A stretch of DNA of 20,479 bases from an uncultured Bacillaceae bacterium (lineage in GTDB: Bacteria; Bacillota; Bacilli; Bacillales; Alkalibacillaceae). The notes beneath the pieces are model-generated. The model did no database searches. It was not told the DNA's origin and was given only the letters and a program-made list of their open reading frames with translations. Shown piece by piece: positions 1 to 7,119 of the stretch; the first letter of the stretch is position 1, and each line of letters opens with the position of its first letter. The translations under genes and the position numbers were made by a program. The stretch spans positions 1-20,479 of the forward strand of contig CALGNY010000140.1 of NCBI GenBank assembly GCA_937958375.1, read 5' to 3'.

Positions 1-3
1 AAT

Positions 4-909
4 TCATCGTCTAACATAATGTGCCCATCTCCTTTCACCGACTTGTTTATAATGATCAGTTAGCACTGTTTTAATCCTTTTATAAAAGATGATTTCACAC
101 CAATTGTAGATCTTGTTCGTTGTGACTTTTTCATTCGGGAAGAGATAAGAAAATTCGTTGATGGTTCGGACGACTGCTTGGTCGACGGTTTCCTTGTGAT
201 GACAGCGATCGCAGGTTAATTATTTTTTTCCTGCTTTTTCGAAAAACGCAAAGCATTGACTGCATATTATTCCTTTCTTTATTCGGTCTTCACTTAAATA
301 AGATAATTTTCGGAAATGGGAATCACTCACATGCATGGAAATCAGCTGTTTTGCGAGTTCTTTATGTTTGTTCGTCACTTGTGAAGGGATTGCTTGCAGT
401 TTTGCAAGGTGCTTTTTAATTTGTCCAGGAAAGATGAATGGTTTATCGAGTGGTGTTTGGTACATGGTGAATTGGGGATTAATGAAAACAACAGATGAAT
501 GAATCGGAAGGTTACATCGTAAAGAATTTAATGCTTGTCTAAGAAGCGCCTCGGTCCGCCCGAGTTGATGAATCGGATTCACGATTTCGCTTTTCGGTCG
601 TTTATAAAACTTGTCTGCGTGGTAAACGTAATCACCGTCAAAGTTTTTAATTTCGAATAAATGGATTTCATCTTGAAAAATCATTAAGGCATCGATTTGA
701 AAGGTCGACCGGTTGGCCTGTAAACAAAGGTCATTGAGGATCAACCCATTGGATAATTCCTCGGTCATTGAATCAAATGTCGATTCACCTTGATATCCTT
801 TCGCTAAATTAGCATACTGTTGTTTTAATTGTTGGGGTAAACTTTTTCGTCGATCTAGCATCTTATAGTAAAGCAGTTCGGAAGGCTCTAGCCGTTTTTT
901 GGCGATCAT
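4..909 (-). pseudogene. NERD-domain protein, interrupted by an in-frame TAA in its zinc ribbon
   Basis: The NERD domain is a PD-(D/E)xK nuclease-related fold; the substrate of this protein is unknown. The first open part covers 220-909 (229 residues). It has GYQGE at 38-42, then D73 and E86-I-K88 in the FEIKNF stretch, which is the expected nuclease-like core. It ends in CSQC (216-219) followed by a TAA at 222-220. Reading on in the same frame gives 71 more residues down to a TGA at 6-4, beginning LTCDRCHHKE. So CxxC pairs at 216/219 and 233/236 would form a four-cysteine zinc ribbon, followed by a helical tail. From memory, related Bacillaceae NERD proteins are about 300 residues long with this tail, so the TAA looks like a nonsense mutation, a sequencing error or a readthrough stop. 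The start ATG is preceded by AAAGGATG. A perfect -10 (TATAAT, 939-934) sits very close upstream without a good -35. The interruption is seen directly; the consequence is inferred. Confidence 0.8.
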
Positions 910-1076
910 TCAGTTGTCACATCCTTTTTGCTCATTATAACTGAAAATTTGATTTGCAAAAAAAGCACAAAATCTCATGACTGGGCGTAAGTATAAGTGA
1001 TACCGAGCTCTTTTTGGTTAGATTTTCACAAAAAGCCCTCAATAATTAATTTTCGAAAAATATTTTTAATTAAAAG

Positions 1077-1105
1077 TTGACCTAAGGAAACACTTTTGGT
1101 ATATT
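1077..1105 (+). promoter_or_regulatory. Sigma-A promoter for the ZIP transporter gene
   Basis: TTGACC (1077-1082), a 17-bp spacer and TATATT (1100-1105) lie about 65 bases upstream of the ATG at 1170. No regulator site is evident. Confidence 0.6.
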
Positions 1106-1169
1106 TCACATATATAAAATTAAAATATGACTTAAATATTAGATATTTGAAAGAAGTGAACGCATCAAG

Positions 1170-1982
1170 ATGGTCGATTGGTATTTAGAATTGAGTCTCT
1201 TTAATCAGACATTAATTGCAGGGTTGTTTACGTGGTTTATGACTGCATTCGGAGCGGCATTTGTTTTTCCGACGAAACGAATCAGTGCGAAAGTGATGGA
1301 CGGAATGTTGGGATTTGCTGGAGGAGTCATGATTGCAGCCAGTTTCTGGTCGTTATTGGAGCCTGCGATTAGCAGAGCAGAAGAAACTGCACTTCCTGGA
1401 TGGCTGCCTGCAGCGATCGGCTTTTTATTAGGCGGTATTTTCTTGGGTGCCACAGGTTGGTTACTGCCGAAGCTTAGGGTGTACAAAAAACATGTAAGTA
1501 ACGGCAAGTCAGATAGCCAAAAACGAAGCGTGCTTTTGATACTTGCGGTTACGCTACACAACATCCCAGAAGGCTTAGCGATCGGGGTTGCCTTTGGAGC
1601 GGTTGCTTCAGCTGCTGAACCAACGGCAGCTTTAGCATCAGCAGCTACACTTGCTTTAGGGATCGGTATTCAAAACTTTCCGGAAGGAGCAGCGATTTCC
1701 TTGCCGCTCAGAAGAGAAGGCATGTCACGGATGAAAAGTTTTGGCTACGGACAATTTTCAGGGATGGTTGAACCAATTTCCGCCATCATCGGCTTTTTGG
1801 CTGTGACGTGGGTTGAACCGTCTTTACCGTATGCACTAAGTTTTGCAGCAGGCGCGATGATTTTTGTAGTCGTTGAAGAAGTCATCCCAGGATCGCATGA
1901 AAATGGAAACAAAAACTTTGCTTCCATTTGCTTGATGATCGGATTCGTCGTCATGATGATTTTGGATGTCGCGCTAGGATAA
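1170..1982 (+). CDS. ZIP-family divalent metal transporter
   Basis: This is a 270-residue polytopic membrane protein of the ZIP family, which imports Zn2+, Fe2+, Mn2+ or similar ions into the cytoplasm. The signature metal-site motifs are both present: HNIPEG at 130-135 (TM4) and NFPEG at 169-173 (TM5), plus EEVIP at 236-240. The linker around residues 101-120 (KKHVSNGKSDSQKR) is short and has one histidine, so the histidine-rich loop of many ZIP proteins is reduced. Length and motif order resemble bacterial ZupT-like members. The gene stands alone, with its own promoter and a terminator at 2015-2047. The GAAAGAAGTG upstream of the ATG is only a moderate ribosome binding site. Family assignment is firm; metal preference cannot be told from the sequence. 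Confidence 0.9.
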   Translation: MVDWYLELSLFNQTLIAGLFTWFMTAFGAAFVFPTKRISAKVMDGMLGFAGGVMIAASFWSLLEPAISRAEETALPGWLPAAIGFLLGGIFLGATGWLLPKLRVYKKHVSNGKSDSQKRSVLLILAVTLHNIPEGLAIGVAFGAVASAAEPTAALASAATLALGIGIQNFPEGAAISLPLRREGMSRMKSFGYGQFSGMVEPISAIIGFLAVTWVEPSLPYALSFAAGAMIFVVVEEVIPGSHENGNKNFASICLMIGFVVMMILDVALG

Positions 1983-2014
1983 TAGGCTTATACAAATTTA
2001 ATAGAATCATGAAG

Positions 2015-2047
2015 CAAAGCGGTCGATAGTAAACCGCTTTGTTTTTT
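2015..2047 (+). terminator. Rho-independent terminator after the ZIP gene
   Basis: CAAAGCGGT (2015-2023) pairs perfectly with ACCGCTTTG (2033-2041) across a nine-base loop, followed by six T. Confidence 0.9.
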
Positions 2048-2101
2048 ATCTATCAAAAATTAGGTAGAAAGAATTCTTTTAAAAAGATTGTCGAAAATGA
2101 G

Positions 2102-2130
2102 TGTGAAATCGGGTAAAAAGGTATTATAAT
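2102..2130 (+). promoter_or_regulatory. Possible promoter for the DUF4015 gene
   Basis: There is a perfect -10 TATAAT (2125-2130) 38 bases before the ATG. The hexamer 17 bp upstream (TGTGAA) is a poor -35, so the -10 carries most of the support. Confidence 0.4.
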
Positions 2131-2168
2131 AGAATGTAATGCTAGAGTGATCATTTGGGGGATAGATT

Positions 2169-3386
2169 ATGGTAAATTTCAACAAGAGATGGACACAACT
2201 ACTTATCACAATCATGACAATCTTTTTTATTTCAACAACAATTCATGCCGAAGATGAACAAGGCAGCTCGGTTGGATTACATACAGAATTCACAACCGAA
2301 TTAACGGAGAAGATTCTTCCGGATCCTGTCCCTCGATTTGTCTATCAAAGTGAGTTTGACTTTGAATATCCAGATGCCGTTCGAGGTGTTTATGTTACCG
2401 GCCATTCTGCAGGTGGAGAACGGTTTGATTCGTTAAAAAATCTGATAAATTCCACTGCGTTGAATTCGATGGTCATTGATATCAAAGATGATTATGGCAA
2501 CATTACGTATAAAGTGGAAGACGATGAAAAGCCTTATGCGGATTTTTCTCAGAACTATATTAAAGACCCACAAGAGATGTTAAGCGAATTAGAAAAAGAT
2601 CAAATTTATCCGATCGCCCGGATTGTGGTTTTCAAGGATACACATTTGGCGGAGAAAAATCCTGAATGGTCCTTTAAACAAAATGGCTCCGTTTGGAAAA
2701 ATGGACGGGGAGAGGCATTCGTCAATCCTTTCGTCAAAGAGGTATGGGAATATAATTTAGACATTGCGAAAGAAGCGGCCAAAATGGGTTTTCAGGAAAT
2801 CCAATTTGACTACGTTCGTTTTCCGGAAGGATTTGAAACGAGAGATGAAGAACTTGAATATAGCCGTGGCGATTTCGATGATGCGGATCTAAACAACATT
2901 AAAGAACGTGTTCGTGCGGTCACTGAATTCGTCGCCTATGCAAAAGAAGAACTGGAACCATACGATGTCGATGTTTCGGTCGATATATTTGGGTATACGG
3001 CGACGATTGAAGAAGCACCAGGCATCGGCCAAAACTTCTTACAGATTGCTGACAATGTTGACGTAATTTCATCAATGATTTATCCAAGTCATTGGACGCC
3101 GTACTTCGGAATTGATGAACCCGATAAAGAACCATATAACTTAGTTGATGCCTATAGTCAGGTGGAAAATGAGCTGCTCGGACAACTGGATGAACCGCCA
3201 GTATCCCGACCGTGGATCCAAGACTTCACAGCGAGTTGGTTATATCCATCCGGCCAATCCTTTACGTATGGAAAAGAGGAAGTGGAAGCTCAGATTCAAG
3301 CACTATATGACAATGGAATTTACGAATATTTGATTTGGAATCCAGGAAATAGCTACACGGAAGGCGTCAATTTTGACCCACAATAA
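2169..3386 (+). CDS. Secreted putative glycoside hydrolase, DUF4015 family
   Basis: This 405-residue protein matches the DUF4015 family, a (beta/alpha)8-barrel group distantly related to glycoside hydrolases. The substrate is not established. Residues 1-27 are a signal peptide: KR, a hydrophobic stretch LLITIMTIFFIS, and a likely cut after TTIHA. Family landmarks follow in order: RGVYVTG (72-78), VIDIKDDYG (102-110), ARIVVFKD (150-157), QFDYVRFPEG (212-221), SSMIYPSHW (301-309) and IWNPGN (389-394). The acidic residues in the DDYG and FDYVRFPE strands are the likely active-site candidates. No cell-wall-binding domain or lipobox is seen, so it is probably released or loosely held outside the membrane. 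A GGGGGA ribosome binding site precedes the ATG. It is a single-gene unit ending in a strong terminator. Confidence 0.85.
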   Translation: MVNFNKRWTQLLITIMTIFFISTTIHAEDEQGSSVGLHTEFTTELTEKILPDPVPRFVYQSEFDFEYPDAVRGVYVTGHSAGGERFDSLKNLINSTALNSMVIDIKDDYGNITYKVEDDEKPYADFSQNYIKDPQEMLSELEKDQIYPIARIVVFKDTHLAEKNPEWSFKQNGSVWKNGRGEAFVNPFVKEVWEYNLDIAKEAAKMGFQEIQFDYVRFPEGFETRDEELEYSRGDFDDADLNNIKERVRAVTEFVAYAKEELEPYDVDVSVDIFGYTATIEEAPGIGQNFLQIADNVDVISSMIYPSHWTPYFGIDEPDKEPYNLVDAYSQVENELLGQLDEPPVSRPWIQDFTASWLYPSGQSFTYGKEEVEAQIQALYDNGIYEYLIWNPGNSYTEGVNFDPQ

Positions 3387-3392
3387 TGGTAA

Positions 3393-3430
3393 AGCTACAG
3401 AAAGTCACTGACTTCTCTGTAGCTTTTTTT
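3393..3430 (+). terminator. Rho-independent terminator after the DUF4015 gene
   Basis: AGCTACAGA (3393-3401) pairs with TCTGTAGCT (3416-3424), with a further inner AGTC/GACT pairing, followed by seven T in all (3424-3430). Confidence 0.92.
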
Positions 3431-3580
3431 GGTAATTCTGCCCAGAATACGAGAATCGGCGACTGAACGTACGAATAGATAAGAATCGTTTGTTTAAGGG
3501 TAACTTCAGCCCGAATAATCCTCTTTCAGCCGGTTTAATCAAGCTTAATCCCATTTAACATCCACATCGCTTTCCCTTAC

Positions 3581-3598
3581 ACTTAAACATGTTTGAGT
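3581..3598 (+). promoter_or_regulatory. 18-bp palindrome upstream of yjbC, possible operator
   Basis: ACTTAAACATGTTTGAGT is an inverted repeat with one mismatched pair (core AAACATGTTT), 45 bases before yjbC. It would lie between a possible -35 TTACAC (3577-3582) and an AT-rich -10 region near 3600-3606. The palindrome is seen; the operator role is inferred. Confidence 0.35.
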
Positions 3599-3643
3599 CA
3601 TAAATATCGATGAAAATCAATCAGACGAAAGAGGAGCGAATGT

Positions 3644-4237
3644 ATGAGCTGGTATGAGAAATTGAATGAATATTTCCCTGTAGAGGAAATGAAATCAAAG
3701 GAACACTTCGAACTACTGCTAGATGAGAAAAGCGGAATTTATCGAAAAGATGAGAGTGACCAACACGTGTTGATGTATGCGGAATTCGACCAATTCATCT
3801 TTATTGATTATGTATACGTTTCACCAAAAACGAGAGGCCAAGGGATTGGGCATCAACTGATGAACCGGTTGAAGGAAAAAGGGAAGCCAATTATCTTGGA
3901 AGTGGAACCAGTGGATTATGAGGATACGGATACAGCCAAACGGCTCCATTTCTATGAAAGAGAAGGATTTGAGCATGCTGAATCAATCGGTTACGCAAAA
4001 AAATCCTTGGCAACCGATCAATTGAATCCGATGGAGATTTTATTTTGGTCACCAGATGACGAAAGCGAAGCTGCCATTTATGAAAAAATGAAACGGACCT
4101 ATATTGATATTCACACGTATAAAGATGAAGAAATTTACGGAGAATGCTATAAACCCGTTGAAGAGGCTTTGAAAATCCGTAAGCAAGCGAGAAAAAATAT
4201 ATTTGAAGAAGCGAAACAGCTTCAATCCAATTCATAA
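3644..4237 (+). CDS. yjbC: GNAT-family N-acetyltransferase, YjbC-like
   Basis: This 197-residue cytosolic protein has a GNAT acetyl-CoA-binding fold at about 40-115. DYVYVSPKTRGQGIGHQL carries the R/Q-x-x-G-x-G/A pyrophosphate loop (RGQGIG, 64-69), and FYEREGF (103-109) is the usual last GNAT strand and helix. The C-terminal 80 residues, rich in charged residues and ending in a helical KIRKQARKNIFEEAKQ tail, lie outside the core domain. In B. subtilis the homologous gene lies just upstream of spx and can be co-transcribed with it. Here a terminator-like hairpin at 4307-4340 separates the two genes. The acceptor substrate is unknown. GAGGAG seven bases before the ATG fixes the start. Family is firm; the yjbC name rests on sequence type plus position. 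Confidence 0.85.
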   Translation: MSWYEKLNEYFPVEEMKSKEHFELLLDEKSGIYRKDESDQHVLMYAEFDQFIFIDYVYVSPKTRGQGIGHQLMNRLKEKGKPIILEVEPVDYEDTDTAKRLHFYEREGFEHAESIGYAKKSLATDQLNPMEILFWSPDDESEAAIYEKMKRTYIDIHTYKDEEIYGECYKPVEEALKIRKQARKNIFEEAKQLQSNS

Positions 4238-4306
4238 ACCAAATTTTGCTCAGAATATGCATCCTTTTTCTATGGCCATTCCATGCCAATCAGATTCCCG
4301 CTGTTG

Positions 4307-4340
4307 AAAAGGGCTTGCATATTTTCTGAGCCCCTTTTTT
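4307..4340 (+). terminator. Terminator between yjbC and spx
   Basis: AAAAGGGCT (4307-4315) pairs with AGCCCCTTTT (one bulged C) and runs into a T-tract ending at 4340. The 5' side is preceded by a segment (4249-4261) that can pair with the loop, see findings. Confidence 0.7.
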
Positions 4341-4548
4341 ATATGAACGTTTGATTGTTCACAAATTAATTAAAAAAAATAAATAAAAATACGAAAAATT
4401 GGTTTATAATTTTATATGTAGGGTAAAATTTAGTTAACGGATTCATCAAGGCTCTTCAAATATGAAGATTTGATTACATTTACTTAAACCGACTATTCAT
4501 AGTGCAATTAATGTAGTATACTTAATCTATCGGATAAATTAAAATCAT

Positions 4549-4577
4549 TTTAAACTAGAAATGTTTCTCAATATAAT
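4549..4577 (+). promoter_or_regulatory. Sigma-A promoter for spx
   Basis: TTTAAA (4549-4554), a 17-bp spacer and a perfect TATAAT (4572-4577) predict a leader of about 35 bases ahead of the spx start. Confidence 0.55.
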
Positions 4578-4619
4578 TTTATAAATCGTGTTGAAAGCCC
4601 TTTAAGGAGAGTGAATGGC

Positions 4620-5015
4620 ATGGTTACATTATTTACATCACCAAGCTGCACATCTTGTAGAAAGGCAAGAGCGTGGCTAGAAGAACACGAAATACCGTAC
4701 AAAGAGCGTAATATTTTCTCTGAAAGCTTGACAGAAGATGAAATCAAGCAAATTCTTCGGATGACTGAAGATGGAACAGATGAAATCATTTCGACGCGCT
4801 CAAAAGTTTTTCAAACGTTAGATGTCAGCCTTGATCAGTTGCCTTTGAAAAAGCTGATTACATTAATCCAAGAGAACCCTGGATTATTGAGAAGACCAAT
4901 CATTTTGGATGATAAACGTTTACAGGTAGGTTATAACGAAGATGAAATCCGTCGCTTCCTGCCACGTAAAGTTCGTTCCTTCCAACTGAAAGAAGCACAA
5001 CGTATGGTCAACTAA
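4620..5015 (+). CDS. spxA: Spx, redox-stress transcription regulator of the ArsC/Spx family
   Basis: Spx binds the alpha C-terminal domain of RNA polymerase and switches transcription during disulfide stress; it is normally degraded by ClpXP. The 131 residues match B. subtilis Spx closely in length and motifs: the redox switch C10-T-S-C13, G52 in EDGTDE (needed for contact with RNA polymerase), R91-R92 (RRPII), and the C-terminal NEDEIRRFLPRKVRSF region. The last three residues are MVN where B. subtilis has LAN, the ClpXP-recognised end. A GTG in frame at 4611 lies one base after the AAGGAG (4604-4609), too close to use. The ATG at 4620, ten bases away, matches the family start. Its adaptor SpxH is encoded at 12572-13459 in the same window. 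Confidence 0.97.
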   Translation: MVTLFTSPSCTSCRKARAWLEEHEIPYKERNIFSESLTEDEIKQILRMTEDGTDEIISTRSKVFQTLDVSLDQLPLKKLITLIQENPGLLRRPIILDDKRLQVGYNEDEIRRFLPRKVRSFQLKEAQRMVN

Positions 5016-5026
5016 ATCTAAGCGTA

Positions 5027-5062
5027 AACAGTCATGGTCCAGGCGATTCATGGCTGTTTTTT
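5027..5062 (+). terminator. Terminator after spx, between convergent spx and yjbE
   Basis: AACAGTCATG (5027-5036) pairs with CATGGCTGTT (5049-5058), with one G-U pair, followed by a T-run to 5062. On the opposite strand only a short T-run follows, so it may stop yjbE transcription less well. Confidence 0.85.
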
Positions 5063-5068
5063 AATGGG

Positions 5069-5785
5069 CTATTTTTGGTAACTCGTTCGCTCAGCTGTTT
5101 TGAAAGGAACATTTTTCATCCGACCATAGATACATACAATCAACACAAGCGAAATTGGCAAAGTAAACTCTACCATTGGAATCATGGCCAACTGGCTTTT
5201 CACTTGATCCTCATTCAACATCAGCTCACTGCTGGTGTAAGCCAACAAGGCTGCACCAAAATAGACAATGACCGGATATTTTTTCATCGTATGAAGGATG
5301 AGTTTGCTGCCAAAAATGATAATAGGTACTGACACGGCTAGTCCAAAAAAAATCAGACGGAAGTTCTGGTTGGATGCGGCAGAGATGGCCAGTACATTGT
5401 CAAATCCCATAATCACATCAGCGATCACAATCGTTTTGACGGCACCGGGTAGTGTGGATGACGAGTTGATTTCTTTTTCATCCTCCTCTTGGTTCAAGAG
5501 GGAAAATGCAATATACAATAAGAACAGACCACCAATCAGTTGAAGATACGGAATCGTCAAAAGATAAATCGCTACACAGGCAAGCAAGAACCGCACAAGA
5601 ACTGCAAAAAACGTACCGAGAATGATCGCTTTATTTTGTAAATGTTGAGGCAGGTTGCGGCTGGCCAGTGCAATGACCACTGCATTGTCCCCACCTAAAA
5701 TCAAATCCAGACCGATAATGATCAAGACAGCTTTGAATAAATCCCAACTCAAATTAGCGAATAGATCCGTAAATAAAATTTCCAT
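5069..5785 (-). CDS. yjbE: TerC-family integral membrane protein, YjbE-like
   Basis: This 238-residue membrane protein has about seven hydrophobic segments. It carries the two TerC signature motifs: GLDLILGGDNAVVIAL (25-40) and ADVIMGFDNVLAI (122-134), whose acidic residues probably line a metal path. TerC proteins are linked to metal handling; some B. subtilis members (MeeF, MeeY) help supply Mn2+ to exported enzymes. Whether this one does so is inference. A charged loop (about 98-108, NQEEDEKEINSSS) sits between the two halves. The ATG follows a strong GGAGG. The gene converges on spx, as in the B. subtilis neighbourhood. No yybP-ykoY manganese riboswitch could be seen upstream, though some TerC genes have one. 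Confidence 0.9.
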   Translation of the reverse strand: MEILFTDLFANLSWDLFKAVLIIIGLDLILGGDNAVVIALASRNLPQHLQNKAIILGTFFAVLVRFLLACVAIYLLTIPYLQLIGGLFLLYIAFSLLNQEEDEKEINSSSTLPGAVKTIVIADVIMGFDNVLAISAASNQNFRLIFFGLAVSVPIIIFGSKLILHTMKKYPVIVYFGAALLAYTSSELMLNEDQVKSQLAMIPMVEFTLPISLVLIVCIYGRMKNVPFKTAERTSYQK

Positions 5786-5862
5786 AAAAGACCTCCGATT
5801 TTAGGCGTGACAAAATAGTCTGAATCCTGTAAAATTAAAATTTAAACACAAGTGCATAATGC

Positions 5863-5891
5863 TTGTCCTTCCATTCGGCATCCCTTATAAT
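5863..5891 (+). promoter_or_regulatory. Sigma-A promoter upstream of mecA
   Basis: TTGTCC (5863-5868), 17 bp and TATAAT (5886-5891) form a very good match. If it serves mecA, the 5' leader is about 275 bases. Confidence 0.6.
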
Positions 5892-5934
5892 GAGTGTTCA
5901 TTCGAAACCATTTCTTAAGAAAAAAAGGATGAAA

Positions 5935-5961
5935 ATGAAGGATTTCAAACCACAATTATAG
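5935..5961 (+). CDS. Possible leader peptide ahead of mecA (MKDFKPQL)
   Basis: An ATG six bases after AAAAAAGG opens an eight-residue ORF ending in TAG, just downstream of the predicted transcription start. The ribosome binding site is fair and the ORF could be chance. A start six bases earlier would add MK. Confidence 0.2.
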   Translation: MKDFKPQL

Positions 5962-6174
5962 AAGTTAAAGCATATAGAGGTTGTCTTATAAAAGAGCTGT
6001 AGGGCAAACATGGAAATTTCAAAATAGTCGTTTCCGAATTAGCTTGGATACCATACCATATGAGTAAGTTCGATCGTTTATGATATGATTGAATGATTTC
6101 GATTGTGGGTAATACACTAATAAGAAGAAACGGGTATCCTTCCTCAAAACAATGACTGAAGGGAGAGGAAATGA

Positions 6175-6876
6175 ATGGAAATCGAACGTATTAACGAGAA
6201 CACGTTGAAGTTTTATATAACCTATCGAGATATCGAAGACCGTGGATTCAAACGTGAAGATATATGGTACAACAGAGATAAAGGTGAACAACTTTTCTGG
6301 GAAATGATGGATGAAGTAAATGATCGAGAAACGTTCAACATTGATGGTCCGCTGTGGATCCAAGTTCAAGCATTAGATAAAGGATTGGAAATCGTGGTGA
6401 CGAAAGCACAGATTTCTCAAGATGGCTCGAAGCTTGAATTCCCAGATGGTGAAGAAACACCGATGGAAACAAGCATGAATGAGAAAATCGAATCGTTGAT
6501 TGAGAATAGTGTGCCGCATAAGCAAAGAAAAAGAGAGGCATATGCAAAAGGTGCATCTCAAGCAAAAACGGTTCCAGAAGAGGATCAAGATTTGACGGTA
6601 ACCGTTAAGTTTGCGGACTTTGAAGATGTCATTTCACTCAGCCACTCCGTTCGCGACACACGTTTTATGGAAGATCAACTTTTTGCAAAAGAGAACAAAT
6701 ATTATCTGTATGTGAACTTCCCTGAAGGATTCCTCAGTGAATCTGAGCAAGAAAATTATATTAGCCGAATTCTTGAATACGGCGAAGAAACCAGTGAAAC
6801 CATACACGTACTTGTCGAATATGGAAAAAATATCTTCAAAGATGATGCATTGAAACAATTGAGAGAAACATTTTAG
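6175..6876 (+). CDS. mecA: MecA, ClpC adaptor protein
   Basis: MecA recognises substrates such as ComK and hands them to the ClpC AAA+ unfoldase of ClpCP. It also promotes ClpC hexamer assembly and acts in the cytosol. The 233 residues show the typical N-terminal substrate-binding domain (MEIERINENTLKFYITYRDI, then RGFKREDIWYNRDKGEQLFW to about 80). A low-complexity charged linker follows (about 85-135), then a C-terminal ClpC-binding domain with FADFEDVISLSH and LYVNFPEGF. It is slightly longer than B. subtilis MecA (218). AGGGAGAGG precedes the ATG; an out-of-frame ATG at 6171 overlaps it. The unit ends with a very strong terminator, so it is probably monocistronic. Confidence 0.96.
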   Translation: MEIERINENTLKFYITYRDIEDRGFKREDIWYNRDKGEQLFWEMMDEVNDRETFNIDGPLWIQVQALDKGLEIVVTKAQISQDGSKLEFPDGEETPMETSMNEKIESLIENSVPHKQRKREAYAKGASQAKTVPEEDQDLTVTVKFADFEDVISLSHSVRDTRFMEDQLFAKENKYYLYVNFPEGFLSESEQENYISRILEYGEETSETIHVLVEYGKNIFKDDALKQLRETF

Positions 6877-6880
6877 TTTA

Positions 6881-6912
6881 CTGACAAAATTAACGTTTTG
6901 TCAGTTTTTTTT
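6881..6912 (+). terminator. Terminator after mecA
   Basis: CTGACAAAA (6881-6889) and TTTTGTCAG (6896-6904) form a perfect 9-bp stem with a six-base loop, followed by eight T. Confidence 0.95.
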
Positions 6913-7003
6913 GCTTATTTTTAGAATCACCACTAAATTTTTTTGAAATATGCCCATTTTAAAATTAAATGCGAAAAAATTAACTGACTTACCGATATAT
7001 TAA

Positions 7004-7032
7004 CTGAAATGCCAAAACACCAATGATATAAT
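7004..7032 (+). promoter_or_regulatory. Extended -10 promoter for the cls-coiA-pepF operon
   Basis: CTGAAA, 17 bp and TATAAT (7027-7032), preceded by TGA, give an extended -10. Two TTAACTGA copies, 20 bp apart (6980 and 7000), lie over and upstream of the -35. Confidence 0.6.
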
Positions 7033-7119
7033 GAAATAATGGGCTGTTGCAACGAACGGATCGTTTCGGTATGTTAGTGACAGTCATCTAAATGAGTATA
7101 CATAAAGTGGGGCATGACG

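Larger units (their letters stand above)
4238..4619. other. 382-base yjbC-spx intergenic region
   Basis: No credible gene is seen here. The region holds the yjbC terminator, a very A/T-rich stretch (about 4350-4420), and the spx promoter and leader. Another weak promoter-like pair, TTGATT (4470-4475) and TATTCA (4494-4499), may give spx a second start, as expected for a gene with several stress-responsive promoters in B. subtilis. Confidence 0.6.
5786..6174. other. 389-base divergent region between yjbE and mecA
   Basis: This carries the rightward mecA promoter, an imperfect hairpin-type inverted repeat (5848-5866) over its -35, a possible nine-codon leader ORF (5935-5961), and otherwise AT-rich leader sequence with no gene seen. 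The yjbE promoter is expected here but no good match was found. Confidence 0.55.

Noticed and set aside
1010..1035. Hairpin CTTTTTG/CAAAAAG as a terminator
   Set aside because: The stem is almost all A-T and no T-run follows on either strand; it does not serve an obvious gene end.
4611..4619. GTG start adding three residues to Spx
   Set aside because: It is one base from the ribosome binding site; the ATG at 4620 has proper spacing and matches the Spx family.
5786..5900. yybP-ykoY manganese riboswitch ahead of the TerC gene
   Set aside because: No recognisable conserved core or terminator hairpin could be seen, and the stretch is AT-rich and weakly structured.
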